A stretch of 10,110 nucleotides of DNA from Rhodocyclaceae bacterium (GTDB lineage Bacteria; Pseudomonadota; Gammaproteobacteria; Burkholderiales; Rhodocyclaceae): contig JAEUNN010000446.1 of the NCBI GenBank assembly GCA_016791085.1, positions 1 through 10,110 on the forward strand, read 5' to 3'. Positions 1-7,599 of the stretch are shown piece after piece. Position numbers and translations under genes: made by a program. Within the stretch, counting starts at the first letter, position 1. Every line of letters begins with the position of its first letter. The notes below the pieces were generated by a model, which saw only the letters and a list, made by a program, of their open reading frames with translations, made no database searches and was not told the origin of the DNA.

Positions 1-813
1 TACCTGGGCCCGGCGGGTACCTTTACCCAGGTCGCGGCGCGGCGGCATTTCGGGTCGGCGCCGGAACTGGTGCCGGCGGCGACCATAGACGACTGTTTCC
101 GCGAAGTCGAAGCCGGACATTGCGATTACTGCGTGGTGCCGGTCGAAAATTCCACCGAAGGCGCGGTCGGGCGCAGTCTGGACCTGCTGTTGCGCACGCC
201 TTTGCGGGCCTGCGGCGAAGTGCTGCTGCGCGTGCATCAGAACCTCATGAGCGCCGATACCGGCGAGGGCGCGCTGGCGCGCGTGGAGCGCGTGTATTCG
301 CATGCGCAGTCGCTCGCCCAGTGCCACGAGTGGCTCAACCGCAACCTTCCTGCCGCAGCGCGCGTGTCGGTGGTGAGCAACGCCGAAGCCGCGCGCCGCG
401 CCGCCAGCGAAAGCGGCGCGGCGGCCATCGCCGGCGAACTGGCGGCGGAGCTGTACGGACTGACGCTGCACGCCCGAAACATCGAGGACGACCCCAGCAA
501 CACCACGCGCTTCCTGGTGTTGGGCGACCACGACCCGGGCCCCTCGGGCGCCGACAAAACCAGTCTGGTGTGTTCCGCGCACAACCGCCCGGGCGCCGTG
601 CATGCGCTGCTCGAACCTTTCGCGCGCCACGGCGTGAGCATGACCCGGCTGGAATCGCGTCCGGCCGAATCCGGGTTGTGGGAATACGTTTTCTACATTG
701 ATGTCGACGGCCATGCCGCCGACGCCGTCTTGTCGCAGGCGCTGGAGGGGCTCGCCGAGCGCGCCGGCTTCCTGAAATTGCTCGGATCCTATCCGCGCGC
801 CGTCACGGAGTAG
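1..813 (+). CDS. pheA: Prephenate dehydratase / P-protein, 3' part (N-terminus outside window)
   Basis: Converts prephenate to phenylpyruvate in phenylalanine synthesis (cytoplasm). The reading frame is open from base 1, which starts inside the dehydratase domain at YLGPAGTFTQ, so the start codon and any upstream domain are missing. 270 residues are visible. Betaproteobacterial P-proteins are usually near 360 residues with an N-terminal chorismate mutase domain, so about 90 residues are probably missing (inference). Visible motifs, in partial numbering, are ENSTEG at 49-54, SHAQ at about 100-103, and the catalytic TRF triplet at 169-171. A C-terminal ACT domain spans about 186-265 and carries the phenylalanine-binding ESRP motif at 218-221. 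The companion GALV motif reads GAVH here, a mild deviation. ESRP supports feedback inhibition by phenylalanine. The stop lies 6 nt before hisC, consistent with one transcript. The GTG at base 70 is internal and not a start. Confidence 0.95.
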   Translation, partial: YLGPAGTFTQVAARRHFGSAPELVPAATIDDCFREVEAGHCDYCVVPVENSTEGAVGRSLDLLLRTPLRACGEVLLRVHQNLMSADTGEGALARVERVYSHAQSLAQCHEWLNRNLPAAARVSVVSNAEAARRAASESGAAAIAGELAAELYGLTLHARNIEDDPSNTTRFLVLGDHDPGPSGADKTSLVCSAHNRPGAVHALLEPFARHGVSMTRLESRPAESGLWEYVFYIDVDGHAADAVLSQALEGLAERAGFLKLLGSYPRAVTE

Positions 814-819
814 AACCGC

Positions 820-1926
820 ATGGCCATCGCCGCACAAGCACCGGCCCATATCCGCGCCATATCGCCTTACCAGCCCGGCAAGCCGATAGACGAACTGGCG
901 CGCGAAATGGGCCTGGACCCGGCCGGCATCATCAAGCTGGCGTCCAACGAAAACCCGCTCGGCATGAGCGCGGCGGCGCGCGCCGCGGCCGCCGCCGCAC
1001 TGGCCGAAGTGCCGCGCTATCCGGACGGCAACGGATACGTGCTCAAACAGGCGCTGTGCCGGCACTATGGCGTGGCGCTGGACCAAGTCGTGCTCGGCAA
1101 CGGCTCCAATGACGTGCTGGAACTCGTGGCGCGCGCTTTTCTGGCGCCGGGCTGCTCGGCGGTGTATGCGCAGCATGCTTTCGCGGTATATCCCCTGGCC
1201 ACCCAGGCCATGGGTGCGCAAGGCATAGAGGTGGCGGCGCGCGACTATGCGCACGACCTCGCCGCCATGCGCGCGGCCATCCGTCCCGACACGCGCGTGC
1301 TGTGGATCGCCAACCCGAACAATCCTACCGGCACCTTCCATAAAGGCGCCGATATCGAGGCGCTGATCGACAGCGTGCCGCCCGACGTGGTGGTGGTGCT
1401 GGACGAAGCCTATACCGAATACCTGGCGCCCGCCCAGCGCTACGACTGCCTGAGCTGGATCGCGCGCCACCCGAATCTGCTGGTGTGCCGCACCTTTTCC
1501 AAAGCCTACGGGCTGGCCGGACTGCGCGTGGGTTTCGGGCTCGGCAGCGCCGAACTGATCGATCTGCTCAACCGCGTGCGCCAGCCCTTCAACGTATCCG
1601 GCGTCGCCCTCGCGGCAGCCGCCGCGGCGCTGGACGACAGGGATTTCGTGGACCGCAGTTATGCCGCCAATCGCGCCGGCATGGGCCAGCTCGAAGCCGG
1701 ATTTGCCGCGCTGGGATTGCGCTGGATCGCCTCGGCCGGCAATTTCATCGCGGTCGAGGTGGGCGACGCCGCGGCCATCAACCGGCGCCTGCTGGCCGCC
1801 GGCGTGATCGTGCGGCCCATAGCCGGTTACGGCATGCCGCGCCACCTGCGCGTGTCCATCGGCCTGCCGGGAGAAAATGCGCGCCTGCTCGAGGCGCTGG
1901 GCGCGGCATTGGGAGCAGCCACATGA
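820..1926 (+). CDS. hisC: Histidinol-phosphate / aromatic aminotransferase (HisC family)
   Basis: PLP-dependent fold-type I aminotransferase of 368 residues, the usual family size. Visible residues are SNENPLG at 42-48, NPNNPTGT at 165-172, the PLP-ring aspartate in LDEAY (D195) and the Schiff-base lysine in TFSKAYGLAGLRVG (K228). The C-terminal substrate-carboxylate arginine is probably R344 in RHLRVSIG. The family transaminates histidinol phosphate, but copies inside the pheA-tyrA-aroA cluster are generally thought to serve phenylalanine and tyrosine formation as broad-specificity aromatic aminotransferases. That role here is inferred from context. A second hisC in the his operon would be expected elsewhere in the genome, hence the frequent name hisC2. 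The start is supported by GGAG at 807-810, 9 nt upstream and inside the end of pheA. The stop overlaps the tyrA start (ATGA), implying coupling. Confidence 0.95.
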   Translation: MAIAAQAPAHIRAISPYQPGKPIDELAREMGLDPAGIIKLASNENPLGMSAAARAAAAAALAEVPRYPDGNGYVLKQALCRHYGVALDQVVLGNGSNDVLELVARAFLAPGCSAVYAQHAFAVYPLATQAMGAQGIEVAARDYAHDLAAMRAAIRPDTRVLWIANPNNPTGTFHKGADIEALIDSVPPDVVVVLDEAYTEYLAPAQRYDCLSWIARHPNLLVCRTFSKAYGLAGLRVGFGLGSAELIDLLNRVRQPFNVSGVALAAAAAALDDRDFVDRSYAANRAGMGQLEAGFAALGLRWIASAGNFIAVEVGDAAAINRRLLAAGVIVRPIAGYGMPRHLRVSIGLPGENARLLEALGAALGAAT

Positions 1927-2813
1927 AATTTGCCAAGGTGGTGGTGTGCGGCGTCGGGCTCATAGGCGGCTCGTTCGCGCTGGCGCTCAAGGCCGCCGGC
2001 CGGGTGGATAAGGTCGTGGGGCTGGGGCGCCGCGTGGAGTCGCTGCAGGATGCGCTCAACCTCGGCGTGATAGACGAAATCAGCACCGACTGGGGCAGCG
2101 CGCTCGACGGCGCGCAGCTCGTGATGCTGGCCGTGCCGGTCGGCCAGATGCCGCGCGTGATGGCGGAAATGGCGCCGTTCCTGCGTCCCGGCACCTATGT
2201 CACGGATGGCGGCAGCACCAAGCGCGATGTGGTCGATGCCGCCTACCAGCGCCTGGGCGCGCGTGTGGAATGTTTCGTGCCGGGCCACCCCATCGCCGGC
2301 GCCGAAAAGAGCGGCGCCTCGGCCGCGCGCGCCAACCTGTTCCGCGGCCGCCGCGTGGTGCTCACGCCGCTGCGCGAAAACCCGCGCATGGCGGTCGAAG
2401 TCGTACGCGACGCCTGGCGTGCCTGCGGCGCTCTGGTCAGCGAAACCACGCCGCAACTGCACGACCGCACGCTGGCCGCGGTAAGCCACCTGCCGCACCT
2501 GCTGTCGTTCGCGCTGGTGCACGAACTGGCCGGGCGGCCCAACGCGGACCGCTATTTCGACCTCGCCGCGGGCGGTTTTCGCGATTTCACGCGCATCGCC
2601 AGCAGCCACCCGGAAATGTGGCGCGACATCATGCTGGCCAACCGCGATGCGGTGCTGGCCGAACTGTCGTCGTATGAGCGCGAACTAGCCATGCTGCGTG
2701 CGCTGATCGAAACCGGCGACCGCGCCGGACTCGAAGAAGTGTTCGCGCGCGCGCGTGCCGCGCGCGACACCTGGATACTGGCGCAGGAACAGGCATCCAA
2801 CCAGGCCGGCTAA
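1923..2813 (+). CDS. tyrA: Prephenate / cyclohexadienyl dehydrogenase, single-domain
   Basis: Oxidative decarboxylation of prephenate (or arogenate) on the tyrosine branch. At 296 residues it contains only the dehydrogenase core: no chorismate mutase domain as in enteric TyrA and no obvious ACT domain. The N-terminal Rossmann motif is GVGLIGG (G10, G12, G15). The conserved active-site block is GHPIAGAEKSG with H122, followed by an all-helical C-terminal domain. After the second Rossmann strand (VVGLGRR, 31-37) the expected acidic residue that selects NAD is absent and two arginines, R36 and R37, follow. This suggests NADP use or relaxed cofactor choice (inference). The ATG at 1923 overlaps the hisC stop and has GGGAG at 1911-1915, 7 nt upstream. 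The frame stays open far upstream inside hisC, but that extension is not homologous, so 1923 is the start. Confidence 0.95.
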   Translation: MKFAKVVVCGVGLIGGSFALALKAAGRVDKVVGLGRRVESLQDALNLGVIDEISTDWGSALDGAQLVMLAVPVGQMPRVMAEMAPFLRPGTYVTDGGSTKRDVVDAAYQRLGARVECFVPGHPIAGAEKSGASAARANLFRGRRVVLTPLRENPRMAVEVVRDAWRACGALVSETTPQLHDRTLAAVSHLPHLLSFALVHELAGRPNADRYFDLAAGGFRDFTRIASSHPEMWRDIMLANRDAVLAELSSYERELAMLRALIETGDRAGLEEVFARARAARDTWILAQEQASNQAG

Positions 2814-2914
2814 GCGCCGGGCGTGGCACGGGATGGCGCAAAGCTCCACCCGCGTGCCGCTCGCGCAAACGCCAACCGTCCAGCCCTTACCGCAACGCCA
2901 TCCTGCCAGCCGAC
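2814..2914 (+). promoter_or_regulatory. tyrA-aroA spacer with an imperfect hairpin
   Basis: This 101-nt spacer separates two otherwise tightly packed genes. It holds an imperfect inverted repeat at 2825-2858. GGCACG at 2825-2830 pairs with CGTGCC at 2853-2858. After a bulged G, GG and TGG (2831-2832, 2834-2836) pair with CC and CCA (2850-2851, 2846-2848) around one A-C mismatch, leaving a loop of about 9 nt. No T-run follows, so it is not a standard intrinsic terminator. No convincing -35/-10 pair was seen. It could stabilise or process the mRNA, or affect aroA translation; function is unknown. Confidence 0.35.
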
Positions 2915-4228
2915 ATGAATAGTTCCGCCGCCTATCCTCCCGCACTGGATTTGCCCGCGGCCAGCCGCGCTGCCGGCGCGGTGCGCCTGCCCGGATCGAA
3001 AAGCATATCCAACCGCACCTTGCTGCTGGCCGCGCTGGCCGAGGGGCGCACCGAAATATTCGACCTGCTGGTATCCGACGACACCGAGCGCATGCTGGAC
3101 GCGCTGGATGCGCTGGGCGTGCCGGTCACCCGCGCAGACGCCGCACATTGCATCGTGGATGGCGTGGGCGGCCAATTTCCGGTCAAACAGGCAGAACTGT
3201 TCCTGGGCAATGCCGGCACGGCGTTCCGTCCCCTGACCGCGGCACTCGCGGCGGCGGGCGGGCGTTACACGCTGTCCGGCGTGGCGCGCATGCACGAGCG
3301 GCCCATAGGTGACCTGGTCGATGCTTTGCGCGCCATGGGCGCGGACATACGCTATCTGGGCGAGCCGGGCTATCCGCCGCTGGCCATCGAAGCGGCCCGC
3401 CTCTGCGTGCCGCCCGCGGTGCCGGTGCGCGGCGACGTGTCGAGCCAGTTCCTGACCGGCCTGCTGCTCATGCTGCCCATGCTGGCGCAGGACGTGACGC
3501 TCACGGTGACGGGCGAACTGATATCCAAGCCCTATGTGGAAATCACGCTGGCGCTCATGCAGCGTTTCGGCGTCCTGGTGGAACGCCAGGGCTGGGAAAG
3601 TTTCCGCGTGCCGGCCAGCGCGCGCTACCGCACGCCGGGCAAAATCTGGGTGGAAGGCGATGCTTCGTCGGCGTCGTATTTCCTCGCCGCCGGCGCGCTG
3701 GGCGGCGGCCCGGTGCGCGTCGAAGGCGTGGGGCGCGCGAGCATACAGGGCGACGTGCAGTTCGCCGCCGCGCTGCAAGGGCTGGGCGCGCAGATCGAAA
3801 TGGGCGACAACTGGATCAGCGCGTCAGCCCCGGCGCGCGGGCGGCTCGCGGCGTTCGACCTCGACCTCAACCTGATACCGGATGCCGCCATGACGCTCGC
3901 GGTGGTCGCGCTGTTTTGCGACGGCCCCTGCCGGCTGCGCAACATCGCCAGCTGGCGCGTCAAGGAAACCGACCGCATCGCCGCCATGGCGACCGAATTG
4001 CGCAAATTGGGCGCAAACGTCGAAGAGGGCGCCGACTGGCTGGGCGTGCAAGCGCCGGCCGCACTCGTGCCGCACGCGCAAATCGACACTTACGACGACC
4101 ATCGCATCGCGATGTGCTTTTCACTCGCCGCGCTGGGCGGCGTGCCGATCACGATCAAGGACCCCAAGTGCGTGGCGAAAACCTTTCCGGATTACTTTCA
4201 GGTGTACAACCAGGTGGTGCAGGCATGA
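2915..4228 (+). CDS. aroA: 3-phosphoshikimate 1-carboxyvinyltransferase (EPSP synthase)
   Basis: Joins shikimate-3-phosphate and phosphoenolpyruvate to give EPSP, the penultimate step to chorismate. 437 residues, slightly longer than the E. coli enzyme. Motifs, with E. coli equivalents: LPGSKSISNR (K29, S30, R34 for K22, S23, R27); LGNAGTAFRP (G101 and P106 for G96 and P101); SSQ at 176-178; LIPDAAMT with D323 for catalytic D313; VKETDR with E351 for E341; DDHRIAM with R397; DPKCVAKTFPDYF with K422. The intact NAGTA..RP block is that of a class I enzyme. Glyphosate sensitivity would be expected but is not tested. The ATG at 2915 has no clear Shine-Dalgarno sequence. The frame is open upstream but offers no ATG or GTG after the tyrA stop, and the homologous part begins near residue 11, so this start is preferred. 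The stop overlaps the cmk start. Confidence 0.97.
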   Translation: MNSSAAYPPALDLPAASRAAGAVRLPGSKSISNRTLLLAALAEGRTEIFDLLVSDDTERMLDALDALGVPVTRADAAHCIVDGVGGQFPVKQAELFLGNAGTAFRPLTAALAAAGGRYTLSGVARMHERPIGDLVDALRAMGADIRYLGEPGYPPLAIEAARLCVPPAVPVRGDVSSQFLTGLLLMLPMLAQDVTLTVTGELISKPYVEITLALMQRFGVLVERQGWESFRVPASARYRTPGKIWVEGDASSASYFLAAGALGGGPVRVEGVGRASIQGDVQFAAALQGLGAQIEMGDNWISASAPARGRLAAFDLDLNLIPDAAMTLAVVALFCDGPCRLRNIASWRVKETDRIAAMATELRKLGANVEEGADWLGVQAPAALVPHAQIDTYDDHRIAMCFSLAALGGVPITIKDPKCVAKTFPDYFQVYNQVVQA

Positions 4229-4914
4229 GCCTGGCGCCGGTAATCGCCATAGACGGGCCGTCGGCGTCCGGCAAAGGCACCGTCGCGGAGCGCGTGGCGC
4301 GCCGGCTGGGCTACCGCTTTCTCGACAGCGGTTCGCTGTACCGCCTTACCGCGCTGGCCGGCATGCAGTCCGGCGTCGATCTGTCCGACGCGGCGCGGCT
4401 GGCCGACCTGGCGCTGGTGTTGCCGGTAGTTTTTTCGGACGGGCAAATTTACCTGGACGGCGTGGACGTGAGCGATGCCATACGCCGCGAAGACGTATCG
4501 CGGGGCGCTTCCTGCGTCGCGGCGCTGCCGGCCGTGCGTGGCGCCCTGCTTGAGCGCCAGCGCGCCTTCCGGGCTCCGCCCGGGCTGGTCGCGGACGGGC
4601 GCGACATGGGCACGGTGGTGTTTCCAGACGCCCTGGTCAAGATTTTTCTGACCGCATCCGCCCAGGCGCGCGCAGAGCGTCGATATACCCAGTTGATCGC
4701 TAAGGGCTTTTCTGCTAACCTCTCCGCCCTCTTGCAAGACTTGCAGGAACGCGATGCGCGCGACTCCATGCGTGCGGTCGCTCCCCTGCAACGCGCTGCG
4801 GACGCATATCTGGTTGATACGACGTTGCTTTCCATCGAACAGTCGGTGGCAGCCGTCATGGATATCGTGAAGTTGCGGCTTCCGCAGGCAGGCGACGCGC
4901 CGGCTCCCCAGTAG
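4225..4914 (+). CDS. cmk: Cytidylate kinase (CMP/dCMP kinase)
   Basis: Phosphorylates CMP and dCMP with ATP, recycling RNA breakdown products and feeding CTP and dCTP pools. 229 residues, normal for bacterial Cmk. The P-loop is GPSASGKGT at 11-19. The nucleotide-binding motif LDSGSLYR is at 33-40. DGRDMGTVVFPDA starts at 124 with R126 and D127. The lid and CMP-contacting segment ERDARDSMRAVAPL runs from about 175. The ATG at 4225 overlaps the aroA stop as ATGA, with AGGTGG at 4212-4217 placed 7 nt upstream, a good ribosome site. The frame extends upstream inside aroA, but that part is a shadow. The aroA-cmk-rpsA order is widely conserved in Proteobacteria, linking aromatic synthesis, pyrimidine salvage and translation on one transcript. 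Confidence 0.98.
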   Translation: MSLAPVIAIDGPSASGKGTVAERVARRLGYRFLDSGSLYRLTALAGMQSGVDLSDAARLADLALVLPVVFSDGQIYLDGVDVSDAIRREDVSRGASCVAALPAVRGALLERQRAFRAPPGLVADGRDMGTVVFPDALVKIFLTASAQARAERRYTQLIAKGFSANLSALLQDLQERDARDSMRAVAPLQRAADAYLVDTTLLSIEQSVAAVMDIVKLRLPQAGDAPAPQ

Positions 4915-5019
4915 CGCGATCGCGCCGCGTCATGCGGCACCAGGCGCCCGTGCCCACCCGCACGGGTATTTTGTCGGTTTGACTATTTCCGCCGTCCCCA
5001 CGCGGCACAGGTTCCCGTA
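4915..5019 (+). promoter_or_regulatory. rpsA leader region (cmk-rpsA spacer)
   Basis: This 105-nt spacer contains, in order, a 10-bp palindrome CGCGATCGCG (4915-4924), a short hairpin GCCGC/GCGGC (4924-4928 with 4934-4938) and a stronger hairpin followed by a T-rich stretch (listed separately). The ribosome site in front of the rpsA ATG is weak: only AGG at 5009-5011, 8 nt upstream. In gammaproteobacteria the rpsA leader folds into hairpins, lacks a strong Shine-Dalgarno sequence and is the target of autogenous repression by S1. The layout here is compatible with similar control, but that is inference. TTGACT at 4979-4984 resembles a -35 box, but no matching -10 was found. Confidence 0.4.
4946..4973 (+). 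terminator. Terminator-like hairpin between cmk and rpsA
   Basis: CCCGTGC (4947-4953) and GCACGGG (4960-4966) form a perfect 7-bp stem with a 6-nt loop. A flanking G-U pair (4946-4967) can extend it, and TATTTTG follows immediately at 4967-4973. The geometry is that of a weak intrinsic terminator or attenuator separating the aromatic genes from rpsA. The T-tract is short and interrupted, so partial readthrough is likely. It could instead be a purely translational leader hairpin. Confidence 0.4.
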
Positions 5020-6738
<1,719 letters not shown>

Positions 6739-6754
6739 GGGTAAGTTCGGCTAG

Positions 6755-6808
6755 AAAAAAACCAGGCGCCGTGCCGGCGGTCCTAGCGGGCCGCCGCGCC
6801 GGTGCGCC
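6755..6808 (-). terminator. Long hairpin flanked by A7, terminator geometry on the minus strand
   Basis: The rpsA-ihfB spacer contains an inner stem of 9 pairs, 6775-6783 with 6788-6796 (one G-U), closed by a 4-nt loop. An outer 5-bp stem GGCGC/GCGCC (6765-6769 with 6804-6808) encloses it across an internal loop. Seven A residues at 6755-6761 precede it on the plus strand. Read on the minus strand, the hairpin is followed by TGG and then seven T, a good intrinsic-terminator layout. No minus-strand gene is evident here, so it may stop antisense transcription. On the plus strand no T-run follows, so it could only be a stability, processing or pausing element in that direction. Confidence 0.4.
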
Positions 6809-6837
6809 GATAAACCCAAAGGCCCGAGGCGCTAGCC

Positions 6838-7125
6838 ATGACCAAGTCGGAGCTGATCGAACGCCTTGCGGAGCGTTTCCCGCAACTTGTGGCGAAAGAC
6901 GCCGAGTACGCCGTCAAAATGATCCTGGATGCGATGTCCGGCGCGCTGTCGTCGGGTGACCGCATAGAAATTCGCGGTTTCGGCAGCTTCGCGCTGAGCT
7001 ACCGGCCGCCGCGCATGGGTCGCAATCCAAAGTCCGGCGAAAAGGTGCGCGTGCCCGAAAAGTACGTGCCGCACTTCAAGGCCGGCAAGGAATTGCGCGA
7101 ACGCGTCGATCAGCTGCTGCCCTGA
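6838..7125 (+). CDS. ihfB: Integration host factor subunit beta
   Basis: Small DNA-bending protein of the HU/IHF family that pairs with IHF alpha (gene not in this window). It acts in nucleoid organisation, site-specific recombination and transcription. 95 residues, the family's normal size. MTKSELIERLAERF at the N-terminus matches IHF beta closely. RIEIRGFGSF (42-51) includes R46, the beta-specific position known in E. coli for DNA contact. The beta-arm carries GRNPKSGEKV with the DNA-intercalating proline P64, followed by KYVPHFKAGKELRERV. The start is supported by GAGG at 6826-6829, 8 nt upstream. It sits directly after rpsA, as in many Proteobacteria. In E. coli ihfB has its own promoter and is autoregulated. 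I saw no clear IHF consensus site in this spacer. Confidence 0.98.
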   Translation: MTKSELIERLAERFPQLVAKDAEYAVKMILDAMSGALSSGDRIEIRGFGSFALSYRPPRMGRNPKSGEKVRVPEKYVPHFKAGKELRERVDQLLP

Positions 7126-7290
7126 GCGCATGCGATCCGGCACGCGAGGCGCTGGCACCGCCCGCCGCGGCGGTGACCGCATACCGGTCCGCATTCCTGG
7201 CGGTCCGGCCGTATATTCCGATCGCGCCACCTGGCGGCCGCTCGCCATGCGCACCGGTCTGCCATGCGCTTTCATTCGCGTGGTGCAGGC
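7126..7290 (+). promoter_or_regulatory. ihfB-lapA spacer: hairpin and possible -10 element
   Basis: At 165 nt this is the longest non-coding stretch of the window if lapA starts at 7291. About 30 nt after the ihfB stop, CACCGCC (7156-7162) and GGCGGTG (7169-7175) form a perfect 7-bp stem with a 6-nt loop. GG (7154-7155) and CC (7177-7178) extend it past a bulged A. No T-run follows, so intrinsic termination is doubtful. TATATT at 7212-7217 is one base from the sigma-70 -10 consensus but lacks a recognisable -35 box at the right spacing. A separate promoter for lapAB here is plausible, not shown. Confidence 0.3.
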
Positions 7291-7581
7291 ATGATCCGCG
7301 CACTGGGCTGGCTGCTGCGTCTGGCCGTATTCGTGCTGCTGTTGGGGTTCGCGGTCAAGAACGACACCCGCGTCGATCTGCGCTTTTTCCTCGGCACGCA
7401 CTGGGATTTGCCGCTGTCCCTCATCATCCTGGTGGCGTTCGCCGCAGGCGCCGCATTGGGCCTGGTCGCCGCGCTGGTGCCCATCCTGAAGTTGCGGCAC
7501 GAAATCGGCCGCCTGCGCCAGTCCGCGCCTGTCGCCGCACAAACCGCGCTGCCGGTTCAAGATGCTCCGCCCGCGCTCTGA
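7291..7581 (+). CDS. lapA: Lipopolysaccharide assembly protein A (LapA/YciS, DUF1049)
   Basis: Small inner-membrane protein that in E. coli works with LapB in controlling LPS assembly and LpxC turnover. 96 residues from the chosen start, similar to E. coli LapA (102). Two hydrophobic segments are visible, about 4-22 (WLLRLAVFVLLLGFAV) and about 41-65 (LPLSLIILVAFAAGAALGLV). They are separated by the family-like stretch KNDTRVDLRFFLG. A basic, probably cytoplasmic tail, LKLRHEIGRLRQ, follows. An in-frame ATG at 7264 would add nine polar residues (MRFHSRGAG). I prefer 7291 because family members begin immediately before the first membrane segment and GGTG (7282-7285) lies just upstream, but neither start has a strong ribosome site. 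lapB follows after 18 nt. It is assigned from membrane topology, the short family motif and position before lapB. Confidence 0.85.
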   Translation: MIRALGWLLRLAVFVLLLGFAVKNDTRVDLRFFLGTHWDLPLSLIILVAFAAGAALGLVAALVPILKLRHEIGRLRQSAPVAAQTALPVQDAPPAL

Positions 7582-7599
7582 GCGGCAGGTTGCCTGAGC

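Noticed and set aside
1485..1922. Upstream extension of the tyrA reading frame inside hisC
   Set aside because: The extended part is Arg/Pro-rich shadow translation. The Rossmann motif and a good ribosome site place the start at 1923.
3916..4224. Upstream extension of the cmk reading frame inside aroA
   Set aside because: Shadow of aroA; the P-loop lies 11 residues after the ATG at 4225, as in known Cmk proteins.
4915..4924. CGCGATCGCG palindrome after cmk
   Set aside because: A short GC-rich palindrome is easily expected by chance here. It is noted as part of the leader but not called as a binding site.
4979..4984. TTGACT as a -35 box for an rpsA promoter
   Set aside because: No -10-like hexamer is found 16-18 nt downstream (the region is GC-rich), so a promoter cannot be supported.
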